Source of the DNA: Actinomycetaceae bacterium zg-1166
Lineage (GTDB): Bacteria; Actinomycetota; Actinomycetes; Actinomycetales; Actinomycetaceae
Reading direction: 5' to 3'
Assembly: GCA_015679245.1 (NCBI GenBank)
Contig: CP064953.1
Span: forward strand, 434,001-498,000
DNA: 64,000 nucleotides
Part shown: piece after piece, positions 36,783 through 46,944 of the stretch
Numbering within the stretch: position 1 is the first letter of the stretch
Layout of the letters: each line of letters starts with the position of its first letter
Made by a program: the position numbers and the translations under genes
Notes under the pieces: model-generated
Database searches by the model: none
Seen by the model: the letters and a program-made list of their open reading frames with translations, nothing else
What the model was told of the DNA's origin: nothing

Positions 36783-38894
36783 ATGGAGCGCACCGAATCG
36801 GGTGTTGACACCACAACAGCCAAGGAAGCGTGGGCCGGCTTCGTAACCGGAAATTGGACTGAGAACATCGATGTCCGTGATTTCATCCAGCGGAACTACA
36901 CACCCTACGAAGGTGACGCATCGTTCCTTGCAGGACCCACCGAAAAGACTCTGAAAGTGTGGGAAGCTCTCTCTCACACCTATCTCAATGTGGAGCGTGA
37001 GCGCCGTATTTACGACGTTGATACTCACACTCCCGCCGATATTGATGCTTTCCCTGCAGGTTATATCTGCGAGGAAGATGACGTTATCGTCGGCCTACAG
37101 ACGGATGTTCCGCTCAAGCGTGCAATGATGCCCAATGGCGGTTGGCGTATGGTCAAGCAGGCGATTAAGGAAGCTGGTAAGGAAGTCGATCCCGATGTGG
37201 AGAAGATTTTCACTCGCTATCGCAAAACACACAACGATGCTGTGTTCGACATTTACACTCCGCGCATCCGTGCCGCGCGTTCCTCACACATCATTACCGG
37301 ACTTCCCGATGCCTATGGGCGTGGCCGCATCATTGGTGATTACCGCCGTGTGGCTCTTTATGGTGTAGACAAGCTCATCGCCGATAAGCAGGCTGCGAAG
37401 GATCGCTACGCCGATCAGCCTTTCAGCGAGCACTGGGCGCGCTACCGCGAGGAGCACTCCGAGCAGATCAAGGCTCTTCTCAAGTTGAAGAAGCTCGGCG
37501 AGGAGTACGGTTTTGATCTTTCCCGTCCAGCTGCCAACGCTAAGGAAGCCGTACAGTGGACCTACTTCGGCTACCTTGCTTCGGTCAAGAGCCAGGACGG
37601 TGCGGCTATGTCGATTGGACGCCTCTCGGGCTTCCTCGATATCTACTTTGAACGCGATCTCAAGGCAGGCCTCATCACCGAGACCGACGCGCAGGAAATG
37701 ATTGATGCCATTGTCATCAAGCTGCGTATTACGCGCTTCCTTCGCACGATTGATTACGATCAGATCTTCTCCGGTGATCCTTACTGGGCAACCTGGTCCG
37801 ATGCCGGTTTCGGTGAGGATGGGCGTACGCTTGTCACCAAGACGGCCTTCCGCCTCTTGCAGACTCTGCGCAACCTTGGGCCTGCTCCTGAACCCAATAT
37901 CACGATCTTCTGGGATCCGAACTTGCCCAAGGGCTACAAGGAGTTCTGTGCGGCGATCTCAATTGAGACTTCCTCGATTCAGTACGAATCCGATCCGCAG
38001 ATCCGCGACCATTGGGGCGATGACGCTGCTATCGCTTGCTGTGTTTCCCCGATGCGTGTGGGTAAACAGATGCAGCTTTTTGGTGCACGTGTGAACGCTG
38101 CGAAGGCTCTCCTCTATGCCATTAATGGTGGGCGTGATGAGATGAGTGGCAAGCAGATCGTCTCGGGTTATGAAGGTGTGCAGGGGGATGGTCCCCTCGA
38201 CTTTGACGATGTGTGGAAGCGATATGAGGAGATGCTTGACTGGGTGGTGGGCACCTATGTTGAGGCTCTTAATATCATTCATTACTGCCATGACCGTTAC
38301 GCCTACGAGTCCATCGAGATGGCGCTTCACGATTCGGAGATTGTGCGCACGATGGGCTGCGGCATTGCTGGCCTCTCTATCGTCGCTGATTCGCTTGCGG
38401 CAATTAAGTACGCAAAGGTGACGCCTGTACGTGACGAGACTGGCCTCGTTGTCGATTATGTCACCGAAGGGGATTTCCCCAAGTACGGCAACGACGACGA
38501 TCGCGCCGACGATATCGCCGCTACCGTCGTGCATACGATCATGAGCAAGATCAAGGAGATCCCGCTTTACCGCGACGCAATTCCGACGCAGTCAGTGCTC
38601 ACAATCACCTCGAATGTGGTTTATGGGCGCAATACGGGTTCCTTCCCCTCGGGGCACCAGAAGGGTACGCCGTTCTCTCCGGGTGCTAATCCTGAGAATG
38701 GTATGGATACCCACGGTATGCTCGCTTCGATGCTTTCGGTTGGAAAGCTTGACTACGAGGATGCTCTCGACGGAATCTCCTTGACGAATACGATCACCCC
38801 TTCGGGTCTTGGCCGCGATAAGGACGAACAGATTGACAATCTCGTTCAGGTTCTTGACGGTGGTTTTATCCCTGAAGATTCTTTCTTGTCCTAA
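36783..38894 (+). CDS. pflB: Pyruvate formate-lyase core subunit, no glycyl-radical domain
   Basis: Cleaves pyruvate with CoA to acetyl-CoA and formate under anaerobic conditions. The 703-residue protein aligns with PFL from its N terminus (GFVTGNWTENIDVRDFI) through the adjacent active-site cysteines Cys419-Cys420 (IACCVSPMRVGK), matching E. coli Cys418-Cys419, to VLTITSNVVYGRNTG and DGISLTNTITPSGLG. It then stops at IPEDSFLS, just where E. coli PflB (760 residues) enters the glycyl-radical domain. The RVSGYA motif is missing from this protein and is encoded by the next gene. Without that partner the enzyme could not carry a radical. Two DosR-like sites lie upstream. Confidence 0.96.
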   Translation: MERTESGVDTTTAKEAWAGFVTGNWTENIDVRDFIQRNYTPYEGDASFLAGPTEKTLKVWEALSHTYLNVERERRIYDVDTHTPADIDAFPAGYICEEDDVIVGLQTDVPLKRAMMPNGGWRMVKQAIKEAGKEVDPDVEKIFTRYRKTHNDAVFDIYTPRIRAARSSHIITGLPDAYGRGRIIGDYRRVALYGVDKLIADKQAAKDRYADQPFSEHWARYREEHSEQIKALLKLKKLGEEYGFDLSRPAANAKEAVQWTYFGYLASVKSQDGAAMSIGRLSGFLDIYFERDLKAGLITETDAQEMIDAIVIKLRITRFLRTIDYDQIFSGDPYWATWSDAGFGEDGRTLVTKTAFRLLQTLRNLGPAPEPNITIFWDPNLPKGYKEFCAAISIETSSIQYESDPQIRDHWGDDAAIACCVSPMRVGKQMQLFGARVNAAKALLYAINGGRDEMSGKQIVSGYEGVQGDGPLDFDDVWKRYEEMLDWVVGTYVEALNIIHYCHDRYAYESIEMALHDSEIVRTMGCGIAGLSIVADSLAAIKYAKVTPVRDETGLVVDYVTEGDFPKYGNDDDRADDIAATVVHTIMSKIKEIPLYRDAIPTQSVLTITSNVVYGRNTGSFPSGHQKGTPFSPGANPENGMDTHGMLASMLSVGKLDYEDALDGISLTNTITPSGLGRDKDEQIDNLVQVLDGGFIPEDSFLS

Positions 38895-38957
38895 AATCTC
38901 TAAACTTGAATTATTCAACCCTCTGGAATTATTTCTCTCAAAGAAAAGGAGCCGATC

Positions 38958-39209
38958 ATGGCTACGATGACATACGACGAGCGCCTCGCTTCAATGAAGG
39001 CTAACCGTGAGGCTAAGGGTGGGGTTGCTGGCCTCTACCACGCCAACATCAACGTGCTCAACCGCGAGACTCTTGAGGACGCCATGGAGCATCCGGAGAA
39101 GTACCCGAACCTCACCGTTCGCGTCTCCGGCTACGCCGTGAACTTTGTCCGCCTCACTCGCGAGCAGCAGCTCGACGTGCTCTCGCGCACGTTCCACGCT
39201 GGTAAGTGA
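38958..39209 (+). CDS. Stand-alone glycyl-radical domain (GrcA-like) of PFL
   Basis: An 83-residue protein equivalent to the C-terminal domain that the upstream PFL lacks. From residue 29 it aligns continuously with the PFL end: [30 protein letters not shown] and [14 protein letters not shown]. Gly58 in RVSGYA is the radical-bearing glycine. The first 25 residues ([19 protein letters not shown]) are not PFL-like and are charged. It has its own RBS (AAAGGAG) and ATG, 63 bases after the pflB stop, so this is a separate gene, not a frameshift. E. coli GrcA/YfiD, 127 residues, is a repair version of this domain; here it appears to be an obligatory subunit because no intact PFL is seen. Confidence 0.95.
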   Translation: MATMTYDERLASMKANREAKGGVAGLYHANINVLNRETLEDAMEHPEKYPNLTVRVSGYAVNFVRLTREQQLDVLSRTFHAGK

Positions 39210-39213
39210 GTTT

Positions 39214-40083
39214 ATGACTCACATTCTTGACGCGACCGCCGCCGGGGACCAGGATTTCCTGGCTCCGGCGGCTCGCATTTCAGGCAACGGAACCGCGGGT
39301 CTCATTCCGATGACGGACCTCGAACATGCTGATCGCCTGCGGCGTATGCGTGAAGGGACACTCGGTTCTCTCCACTCGTGGGAACTCGTCACCGCTGTGG
39401 ATGGCCCTGGGGTGCGTATGACGATCTTCCTCGCCGGCTGTGGGCTTCGCTGTCAGTTCTGCCACAACCCCGATACCTTCCTTATGCGTGATGGGGAGCC
39501 TGTGGAACTTGAGGATCTGCTCAAGCGAATCAAACGCTACCGCAAGACGCTCAACGCCTCGGGTGGGGGAATTACGATCTCGGGTGGCGAGGCGATGATG
39601 CAACCGCATTTCGTCGCTAAACTTCTTGAAGGCGCGAAAGAACTAGGAGTTCATACGTGTATCGATACCTCCGGGTTCCTCGGGCGCAATGTCACCGACT
39701 CGATGCTTGAGAATATTGATCTTGTCCTCCTTGACGTTAAGGCCGGTATCCCTGAGCTTTATAAGGAAGTGACAACGGGAGAGCTTCAGCCCACCCTTGA
39801 CTTTGGAGATCGACTGGCAGCTAAGGGAATCGAGACGTGGATTCGTTTCGTCCTTGTGCCTGGACTCACTGATTCAGTAGAAAACGTGGAAGCCGTGGCC
39901 TCTATCGTGGAGAAATGGCCAAACGTGAGCAGGGTTGAGGTGCTCCCTTTCCATCAGATGGGGCGTGATAAGTGGAACCGCCTCGGCTTGGAATACAAGC
40001 TCGCTGATACTGAGCCGCCAGGTCGTGAACTTATTGAGTCCGCACGCGAGATTTTCCGCTCTCACGGGCTTACCGTGTATTAG
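39214..40083 (+). CDS. pflA: Pyruvate formate-lyase activating enzyme
   Basis: Radical SAM enzyme that installs the glycyl radical. The cluster motif is GCGLRCQFCHNPD with Cys76, Cys80 and Cys83, followed by GGGITISGGEAMMQ (SAM-binding GGE) and LVLLDVKAG. The start is taken at the ATG at 39214, four bases after the stop of the glycyl-radical-domain gene, giving 289 residues. That is about 40 more than E. coli PflA because of a polar N-terminal extension (residues 1-45). A TTG start further upstream would overlap the preceding gene. The tight spacing ties activase and radical domain together in translation. Confidence 0.95.
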   Translation: MTHILDATAAGDQDFLAPAARISGNGTAGLIPMTDLEHADRLRRMREGTLGSLHSWELVTAVDGPGVRMTIFLAGCGLRCQFCHNPDTFLMRDGEPVELEDLLKRIKRYRKTLNASGGGITISGGEAMMQPHFVAKLLEGAKELGVHTCIDTSGFLGRNVTDSMLENIDLVLLDVKAGIPELYKEVTTGELQPTLDFGDRLAAKGIETWIRFVLVPGLTDSVENVEAVASIVEKWPNVSRVEVLPFHQMGRDKWNRLGLEYKLADTEPPGRELIESAREIFRSHGLTVY

Positions 40084-40247
40084 AAGATCGCGTATGCGAG
40101 AACATCGAGAACATAAATGTGGCGGGTACCTGAGGGTGCTCGCCACATTTTCGCTTATCTCCTTCGCTTGTGCTTCTCTGTATGCGACACAAACTGTCAG
40201 ATACGAGGGCACAATGGCAGGCTAGAAAGGCGAGAAAAGGAGAGGGA

Positions 40248-41198
40248 ATGAACGGGAGAGTTCTCAACAGACGAATATCGAAACTACTTCCCTTCCTCGT
40301 CCCAATCCTCATCGTGCTGGCCGTGAGCTTCCCGCATGTCGCTGCCCACTTTGTCCCGTATGTGACACCAATCTTTTTCGTCATGGTGTTTTCAGGGTCG
40401 TTCACACTTCGCTTTTCAGATGTGGCACAGGTAGCTCATCACCCACTGCCGGTACTCGTCGTTCTCCTTATTGTTCATATCGTCATGCCTCTTGTCGCCT
40501 GGGGAGTGGCTCATCTCGCTTTTTCACACAACCCGGATATTGACGCGGGCATAATTCTTCAATTTCTTATTCCGACAGCAAGTACCGGATTTGCCTGGAT
40601 TGTTATTGCAGGTGGAAATTTGCCGCTTGCACTTGTCACAGTTTTTCTTGACACTTTGCTTGCGCCGTTACTTATTCCACTGGGAATTAAGGTACTTATA
40701 GGCGCGAGTGTGAGTGTGAATATGTGGGAATTAATGCAGTCGGTTTCGCTCATGATCCTTATTCCGTCGCTACTCGCCATGTGTTGTAATGAGGCGACGA
40801 AGGGGCGCGTAAGTAGCACGATTGGGCCGTGGCTTCAGGTGATTGTGAAATGCGGTGTATGTATCGTGATTCTGGCCTCGGGAACGAAAATTGCGCCGTT
40901 GGTGCGCACCTTTGATCCCTTTCTCATTGTTATCGCTCTGACGATGTGTGGCTTGTCGCTTGTGGGTTATCTTATGGGGATTGTGGGCGCAAAGATTCTT
41001 CGAGCAGATCGTGAAACAGCAATTTTTGTGTTATACGGGAGCGCGCTTCGCAATATCAATGCAGGAGCGGTTATTGCCGTCGCCTATTTTCCTCCAGCTG
41101 CCGTATTTCCTGTGGTTATTTCTATGCTTTTTCAACAAGCGACAGCGGGGGCAGTTGCTGGGATTATTGAACGACGAGTGCCTCGTAGGCTTTCGTAA
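40248..41198 (+). CDS. Bile acid:sodium symporter (BASS) family transporter
   Basis: A 316-residue membrane protein with about ten hydrophobic helices. The segments IFFVMVFSGSFTLRFSDV near the N terminus and FLIPTASTGFAWIVIAGGNLPLALV are typical of the BASS family (TC 2.A.28), which imports organic anions with Na+. The start is set at the ATG at 40248 because GGAGAGGGA precedes it. The substrate is unknown; pantothenate, 2-keto acids and bile acids are all known for the family. Codon use is more AT-leaning than in the pfl genes next to it, hinting at a different history. It is separated from pflA by 164 bases. Confidence 0.85.
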   Translation: MNGRVLNRRISKLLPFLVPILIVLAVSFPHVAAHFVPYVTPIFFVMVFSGSFTLRFSDVAQVAHHPLPVLVVLLIVHIVMPLVAWGVAHLAFSHNPDIDAGIILQFLIPTASTGFAWIVIAGGNLPLALVTVFLDTLLAPLLIPLGIKVLIGASVSVNMWELMQSVSLMILIPSLLAMCCNEATKGRVSSTIGPWLQVIVKCGVCIVILASGTKIAPLVRTFDPFLIVIALTMCGLSLVGYLMGIVGAKILRADRETAIFVLYGSALRNINAGAVIAVAYFPPAAVFPVVISMLFQQATAGAVAGIIERRVPRRLS

Positions 41199-41427
41199 GT
41201 CTCTCGCGAAATGGAGGGGAGGACAAGAATTGTGATTGCCTCTGCGAGGATATATTCGGATGCGTTGTTCCTACGCTGCTTTCGCCCCAAGAGATACTGA
41301 TGCGGTGAATCTTCGCTTTCGGCGATGTGACTTGGCCTCAAGTGAACTTTATGTAGTACATATATGGGCGTAAGCATTGCACATGAGAGTACAACTCTGC
41401 GTATTCACGCATGAAAGGAATACGTCT

Positions 41428-41949
41428 GTGATAACAACTATCGCACTTTTTCATCCTCATCTTGAATCATCGCGATTCAATGCTCGCCTCAGCGCGGCAG
41501 TGAAGAAACTTCCACATGTTACTGTCCGCGACATGTACGCGCTGTATCCAGAGGGCATTATTGATGTCAAGGCTGAACAGGCTGTGCTGAGCGAAGCTGA
41601 CCGTATCGTTCTCCAGTTCCCGATGTATTGGTACTCTAGCCCGGCGCTTCTCAAACAATGGGAGGATGATGTTTTTACCTATGGCTGGGCTTACGGCTCG
41701 CAAGGCAAGGCGCTTCATGGAAAGGAACTCGGACTGGCTGTTTCTGCCGGAGGCGCTGGATACACACGTGAGGGAGTGGGCTTCACGCTCCCAGAGTTGT
41801 TGCGCCCTTTTGAAGCGACGAGCAATCTTATAGGAACCCGCTTCCTCTCACCTTTCACCACAGAGGGAACGCTCACAATGAGCGACAATGAACTCGCATC
41901 GCGGGCATCTGTGTATAAAAGCTACATTGAGGGTGCCCACAAGGCTTAA
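41428..41949 (+). CDS. NAD(P)H dehydrogenase (quinone), flavodoxin-like fold
   Basis: A 173-residue FMN oxidoreductase of the KefF/MdaB/YwrO group, which reduces quinones or nitro compounds by two electrons. The conserved stretch is IVLQFPMYWYSSPALLKQW (about residues 61-79) followed by DDVFTYGWAYG, and ELGLAVSAGG. The start is taken as the GTG at 41428, with AAAGGA nine bases upstream; a longer open frame begins at 41377. The gap from the BASS gene (41199-41427) shows no other gene. It lies 38 bases upstream of the aldo/keto reductase remnant, so the two were probably one operon. Confidence 0.88.
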   Translation: MITTIALFHPHLESSRFNARLSAAVKKLPHVTVRDMYALYPEGIIDVKAEQAVLSEADRIVLQFPMYWYSSPALLKQWEDDVFTYGWAYGSQGKALHGKELGLAVSAGGAGYTREGVGFTLPELLRPFEATSNLIGTRFLSPFTTEGTLTMSDNELASRASVYKSYIEGAHKA

Positions 41950-41987
41950 CGAGCCGGTGACGAGAACCACGAGAGGAGAGCATATAT

Positions 41988-42392
41988 ATGCGCTACTTCG
42001 AACTTGGACACAGCGGAGTGAAGGTTTCTCAGCTCACTCTTGGGGGAATGTCGTTCGGCAAAGCGAGCGAGAACTTCCATTTATGGACTGTGGATCAAGA
42101 TACGACAACAGCGATCATTCGCCGTGCCCTTGATCTCGGTGTGGCGATGTCTACAGTCGCCTTGGCCTGGCACTGGGCTCATGGATCCTCCTCGCCAATT
42201 GTGGGATGTTCCTCACCTGAGCGCGTGGAACAAGCTGTGGCAGCGACGAGCATTGAACTCTCCGACGAGGATGTGACTTACCTTGAGGAGCCGTACACGG
42301 CGCACGAGCTTGTAGGGCCGTTGGCGCGACCGGGTGAAAAGGAACGTGGCGGTACGTGGCAGCCGCCAACAAAGCCACACGTAATGCGATAA
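41988..42392 (+). pseudogene. Aldo/keto reductase with large in-frame internal deletion
   Basis: The first 52 codons give a normal AKR start (MRYFELGHSGVKVSQLTLGGMSFG ... IIRRALDLGV). The text then jumps directly to the C-terminal part (STVALAWHWAHGSSSPIVGCSSPERVEQAV ... IELSDEDVTYLEEPY). Roughly 190 residues of the barrel are missing, including the catalytic Asp, Tyr, Lys and His. The frame is preserved and there is an RBS, so a 134-residue protein may still be made, but it cannot be an active reductase. Annotated as a pseudogene; a new small-protein function cannot be excluded. Confidence 0.85.
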
Positions 42393-42443
42393 TGCAGAAC
42401 GAGATGGTTCACAAGGAATGACATGCCACGAACCACCTTATCG

Positions 42444-44159
42444 TTAGTGGCGGATACGGCGACGAAGTGCAAAGCCGCCCGCAAGCGCTATGAGCCCTAC
42501 GAGCGCGATCCCTGCGGTGCTCGCCCCGGTGAAGGGGAGTGTAGAGGATATGGGCTTTACCGGCGGCGTGTCTGGCCCAGAAACGACGAGGTTTTCGTTC
42601 GGCACCTGTGAAGGAGGTAGTGTAGCCTCGCTGGCAGGCGGAATGGCGGGCACTGTCGGTTCTTCAGGAAGGGAGTCGAGTTGTGTTCCTGTGAGAGGGC
42701 TTACTGGTAGTAGGGGGTGAGCCTGCGCGAAAGAAATGAGTGCATCGACATCAGCGACGATGTCGGTTGATGTGACTGTCGCGCCAGCAAATGCAGTGAC
42801 GTTGTTTCCACCACCGAGCACGTATCTCGTAAGCGCAAGAGTATATGTGGCAGCCGGATCGAGCAGAGTACCATCGTCGAGGGTGACGTTGACGATACGC
42901 TGGCCGCTGCGAGCGCTCGGGACATACTGGTAGGTGAAGCCAGAGGTGCGCGGATATCCACCTGAACCCGAGGGAGAAGAGTCAGCTCCCTGTTCAAGTG
43001 CTGCGATGATCTGTGCGCCCGTGGCTTTGATGGCGACAACTTTGTTGTCGAAAGGAAGAACCGAGCGCAGGTCGCGCAGCGTCACATCACCAGCAGAGAT
43101 AACGGCACGCACACCACCGCCGTTTTGCCATCCGAGCTGCGTGCCCATGTATTCGCGGTAGGCACGCGCCACTAGCGCACCGCCCTCTGGACGCTCAATG
43201 GCATGGTCGCTCGTCGTTACCGTTGCAGCAAGAGCCGATTCCATCTCTCCCACATATTTCTCCTGAAGAGAGAGCATAGCGGGATCGGCAGGGATATCTG
43301 CGTTGACAAGGAGAGAGGTAGCCGAGAGTGTCATGCCACACGACGAAGGCGTGAGATCGACACTGTAGACATTGCCGTAATCGCCGTAGGATTCAAGGAT
43401 CGGACGCTTCGATTCACCGATCTCGACGATTGAGCCGGTGCCAGCTGCACTACTTTCCTCGCGAAGCATGACATCGATTGCTGGAACGGCCTCCATCACG
43501 GCTGCACCTTCCTCTGCAGAGATCTGCCCAAGTGCGACGATAGCTTCGGCACCTTGGCGACGAAGCGCCTCAGATGCGCGTTGTGCACTTGCGACAAGAT
43601 TCTGTTCGTGAACCTGAGCACTCGCAGAGGTTGTGGACATTCCAGACGTGAGAGCAAGGTAGCCAATTTTGACTCCTCCCACAGTGTGCACAAGGCTCGT
43701 CGTCGGAACGAAAGGCGTACCATCCACGTTTGTGAGATTAGAACTCACCCACGTAAATGATGAGGCTTCAACGAGGCTTCGCGTGTGATCGGCTCCGAAA
43801 TCGAAGTCGTGCTGGCCGAATGCAGCCACGTCCACACCGAGATTATTCATCGCCTCAATGAAAGGAGCTCCTTTGTAGAAGCCGCCGAAGAGTGTGCCTC
43901 CAGCAAGGTCACCGCCGAAAACGATATCGGTTGATTCGTCACCGAGGCTGGCATTGGAGAGGACTGTGGCAAGGCGGGCAATGCCGCCGCGTTCGCCGTC
44001 GGCACGCATGAGCGGGGAAAATTCGTGGGAGTCCTGATAGAAGAGGATGCGAGCCTGTGAACCTGTAGGGTGGCATTCCATTCCGGATTCCTCAGCATAG
44101 GCTGAAGTTGTGGGAACGAGGAGTGCCAGGGTTGCAAGGAGAGCCAGACGTGCCTTCAT
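42444..44159 (-). CDS. LPXTG-anchored 5'-nucleotidase/metallophosphatase-like protein
   Basis: A 571-residue surface protein. It has a signal peptide (residues 1-22, ending in AYA), a calcineurin-like metallophosphatase domain (about 35-250), a 5'-nucleotidase C-terminal domain (about 300-470, with NGGGVRAVISAGD and LPFDNKVV), a Pro-rich spacer, then LPFTG, a hydrophobic helix and an RRRIRH tail for sortase anchoring. Compared with UshA, the metal-site motifs are altered: QDSHE and GGD are kept, GNHE reads GQHD, the later His motif reads VALGQ, and the GGHxH block is absent. Related actinobacterial proteins seem to share GQHDFD, so this is a divergent subfamily whose catalytic activity is open. 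Confidence 0.88.
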   Translation of the reverse strand: MKARLALLATLALLVPTTSAYAEESGMECHPTGSQARILFYQDSHEFSPLMRADGERGGIARLATVLSNASLGDESTDIVFGGDLAGGTLFGGFYKGAPFIEAMNNLGVDVAAFGQHDFDFGADHTRSLVEASSFTWVSSNLTNVDGTPFVPTTSLVHTVGGVKIGYLALTSGMSTTSASAQVHEQNLVASAQRASEALRRQGAEAIVALGQISAEEGAAVMEAVPAIDVMLREESSAAGTGSIVEIGESKRPILESYGDYGNVYSVDLTPSSCGMTLSATSLLVNADIPADPAMLSLQEKYVGEMESALAATVTTSDHAIERPEGGALVARAYREYMGTQLGWQNGGGVRAVISAGDVTLRDLRSVLPFDNKVVAIKATGAQIIAALEQGADSSPSGSGGYPRTSGFTYQYVPSARSGQRIVNVTLDDGTLLDPAATYTLALTRYVLGGGNNVTAFAGATVTSTDIVADVDALISFAQAHPLLPVSPLTGTQLDSLPEEPTVPAIPPASEATLPPSQVPNENLVVSGPDTPPVKPISSTLPFTGASTAGIALVGLIALAGGFALRRRIRH

Positions 44160-44334
44160 TGGCGGGATCCTTCGGGGGAGGAAGAACGGATAGGAAGAGG
44201 ATGTTTCATGACAAATCTATCCGTTTGATGATGCTGTCACCAAGCTCGTCATCTGATGTCGTATCTTCCTTCGTGCCCTGGTGAAGAAAATGCTCACCGA
44301 TTTCGTCGCAGCTCTCCGCTAGGCTTAGAACGCT

Positions 44335-46944
44335 ATGGAGAACACATCTGCTGACCATTCGGCATACCTTGCCACGATGGAGAAATTGCGTCAACGTATT
44401 GCGGCGAACACGGTGGCACCGGCCGGCGCGCCCGAAACCACCAGTGCACGCAGGAGTGAACGCTCGCCGCATCAAAGCGATCAGGCGAAACTCGACGCGA
44501 TCACGAAAGGGCTAAATCCCCAACAGCTCGCAGCAGTGACGCACGAAGGTGGACCTTTGCTCGTCGTCGCTGGTGCTGGATCCGGGAAAACTCGCGTTCT
44601 CACCAGGCGAATTGCCTATCTCCTGGCGAGTGGCAGGGCGCTACCTTCCCAGATCCTCGCTATTACCTTCACGAATAAGGCTGCCAAGGAGATGCGAGAA
44701 CGTCTTGAAGATCTTGTTGGTGCCCCTGGCAGAAGCATGTGGGTATCCACCTTCCACTCAGCCTGCGTGCGAATTCTGCGTAAAGAGCACGCTGCTCTCG
44801 GAATGCGTTCGACCTTCACGATTTACGATCAAGCCGACGCCCAACGCCTCATGGCTCTCGTCTGCCGTGAGGAGGGGATCGATCCGCGTCAATACTCGCC
44901 AAAATCTCTTTCATACAAGGTTTCGGATCTGAAGAACGATCTCGTTGATCCACAGGAGGCGCAAGAGAAGGCTCAGACGCGAGAAGAGGTCATTCTTGCC
45001 CAGGCCTATCGCAGCTACCAGGTGCGGTTGAAGCAAGCGAATGCCGTGGATTTTGACGACCTCATCATGAGTGTGGTTCAACTACTGCGCACCCATGCCG
45101 ATATCGCTGAACATTACCGGCGGCGTTTGCGCCACATCCTCGTAGACGAATACCAGGATACGAATCCGGCGCAGTACGAACTTATACGTCTGCTCACAGG
45201 AAAACTTGACGATCCCATCCATGGTGAACTCACGGTAGTAGGAGATGCCGATCAATCCATTTACGCCTTCCGTGGGGCAACGATCCGCAACATTGAGGAT
45301 TTTGAGAAAGATTTCCCGCAGGCGACATCGATTCTCCTCGAACAGAATTACCGTTCTACACAGTCGATTCTCTCGGCAGCCAACGCTGTGATCTCACGTA
45401 ATGAAGGCCGCAGAGAAAAAAACCTTTGGACGGATCAAGGTGCCGGGGAAAAACTCGTGGGGTACGTGGCTGATTCAGAAGCTGACGAAGCCAGCTTCGT
45501 TGTGGAGGAGATTGACGAACTGCGCGAAAACTCCGGTTACACCTATGGCGATATTGCAGTGTTCTATCGCACGAACGCACAGTCTCGTGCTCTCGAAGAT
45601 ATGTGTGTGCGTGCCGGGATCCCGTATCGGGTGATTGGCGGGACGCGGTTCTATGAGCGTCGGGAAATTAAAGATGCATTGGCCTATCTTCATGCTGTCG
45701 CCAATCCTGATGACACTGTCTCCTTGCGCAGAGTTCTCAATGTTCCCAAGCGTGGGCTTGGAGGTAAGTCTGAGGAACATGTGGCTCTCCACGCTGCACG
45801 TTACCGAATCTCTTTCGGGCAGGCACTTGCCGATGTCGCTCACCCAGGTGAACGCGAGGTGGAGGGGCTCACCCCACGTGCGAAGGCCTCTATCACGAAT
45901 TTCGTCGCAGTGCTAGAAGCGGGACGGAAGATGATGGAAGAGGGCGAGGGGCCGGCGGAGATCCTCGACGAGCTTATGGATTCCTCCGGCTATGTGGAAA
46001 TGCTGCGCACGTCGAATGATCCTCAAGACGAGTCGCGCCTAGAAAACCTCGCAGAACTGCACTCTGTGGCTACCGATTTTCGCAATGAGAACCCGGAAGA
46101 TGGACTAGAGCAGTGGCTCGATCAGGTGTCTCTCGTCGCTGATTCGGATCAGCTTGCCGAAGGAGAAAACGAGGGTGAAGTGACACTTATGACGATTCAT
46201 ACTGCCAAGGGTCTTGAGTTCCCTGTGGTCTTTGTGACTGGTCTGGAAGATGGCACTTTCCCGCATATGCGATCTCTTGCTGATCCGAAAGAACTGGCTG
46301 AAGAACGCCGCCTCGCCTATGTAGCTCTCACGAGGGCGCGCCAGCGGCTCTATCTTTCGCGGGCGGCTGTGCGTTCCTCCTGGGGAGCGCCCCAGGGATT
46401 TCCACCGTCGCGTTTTCTCGACGATATTCCTGCGAGTGTGCTCATGTGGAAACGGAGCGAATCGACAACTGAAGGTATGGGCTCCTCATGGGGGTGGGGG
46501 AATAGAGACTCGCGAGGCGACACTCTTACCTCCACGTCAACGAGCTGGAATGGGCATAGTGGGCGCACGTGGGCATCCTCACGTACCCGCCGTGAAAGAG
46601 ACTGGGAATCTCACCCGTGGGAAGATGAGGGCACTGTGATCGGAACAGGAAAGGCCTTCCAGCCCGGCAAACTTGGAATTGCTACAGAGAAGTTGGCAGC
46701 TCCGGCTTCTCGTAGAGATCTCGGGGATGCGGGAGCATCGTCAGAAGCTCTGTTGACAGGGCAGGCGACTGAGCCTGAGACTCACGGTTTTTCCGTAGGT
46801 GACCAGGTGTGTCACAAGAGTTTCGGGAGGGGGAAGATACTTGCCTTCGAAGGGAAAGGACGCTCGACGATTGCTAAAGTTGCCTTCGCTTCCGGTGCTA
46901 CTAAGCGCCTCATGTTGAGATTTGCTCCCTTAGAAAAGGGATGA
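44335..46944 (+). CDS. pcrA: ATP-dependent DNA helicase PcrA/UvrD
   Basis: Superfamily 1A 3'-5' helicase of 869 residues for repair and removal of protein roadblocks. Motifs in order: Q-motif [11 protein letters not shown], Walker [14 protein letters not shown] (about residues 79-91), Ia [66 protein letters not shown], and [20 protein letters not shown]. The C terminus carries the Tudor-like PcrA domain ([16 protein letters not shown]) that binds RNA polymerase. A Ser/Arg-rich insertion of about 100 residues precedes that domain. Just upstream, TAGGCT sits nine bases from the ATG, so the leader is very short. Confidence 0.96.
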   Translation: MENTSADHSAYLATMEKLRQRIAANTVAPAGAPETTSARRSERSPHQSDQAKLDAITKGLNPQQLAAVTHEGGPLLVVAGAGSGKTRVLTRRIAYLLASGRALPSQILAITFTNKAAKEMRERLEDLVGAPGRSMWVSTFHSACVRILRKEHAALGMRSTFTIYDQADAQRLMALVCREEGIDPRQYSPKSLSYKVSDLKNDLVDPQEAQEKAQTREEVILAQAYRSYQVRLKQANAVDFDDLIMSVVQLLRTHADIAEHYRRRLRHILVDEYQDTNPAQYELIRLLTGKLDDPIHGELTVVGDADQSIYAFRGATIRNIEDFEKDFPQATSILLEQNYRSTQSILSAANAVISRNEGRREKNLWTDQGAGEKLVGYVADSEADEASFVVEEIDELRENSGYTYGDIAVFYRTNAQSRALEDMCVRAGIPYRVIGGTRFYERREIKDALAYLHAVANPDDTVSLRRVLNVPKRGLGGKSEEHVALHAARYRISFGQALADVAHPGEREVEGLTPRAKASITNFVAVLEAGRKMMEEGEGPAEILDELMDSSGYVEMLRTSNDPQDESRLENLAELHSVATDFRNENPEDGLEQWLDQVSLVADSDQLAEGENEGEVTLMTIHTAKGLEFPVVFVTGLEDGTFPHMRSLADPKELAEERRLAYVALTRARQRLYLSRAAVRSSWGAPQGFPPSRFLDDIPASVLMWKRSESTTEGMGSSWGWGNRDSRGDTLTSTSTSWNGHSGRTWASSRTRRERDWESHPWEDEGTVIGTGKAFQPGKLGIATEKLAAPASRRDLGDAGASSEALLTGQATEPETHGFSVGDQVCHKSFGRGKILAFEGKGRSTIAKVAFASGATKRLMLRFAPLEKG

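Noticed and set aside
38895-38957. The PFL split might be a simple frameshift or nonsense mutation between pflB and its radical domain
   Set aside because: The gap has a stop, a 63-base spacer, a clear RBS and a new start, and the small protein begins with about 25 residues that are not PFL-like. No frame change rejoins the two parts directly.
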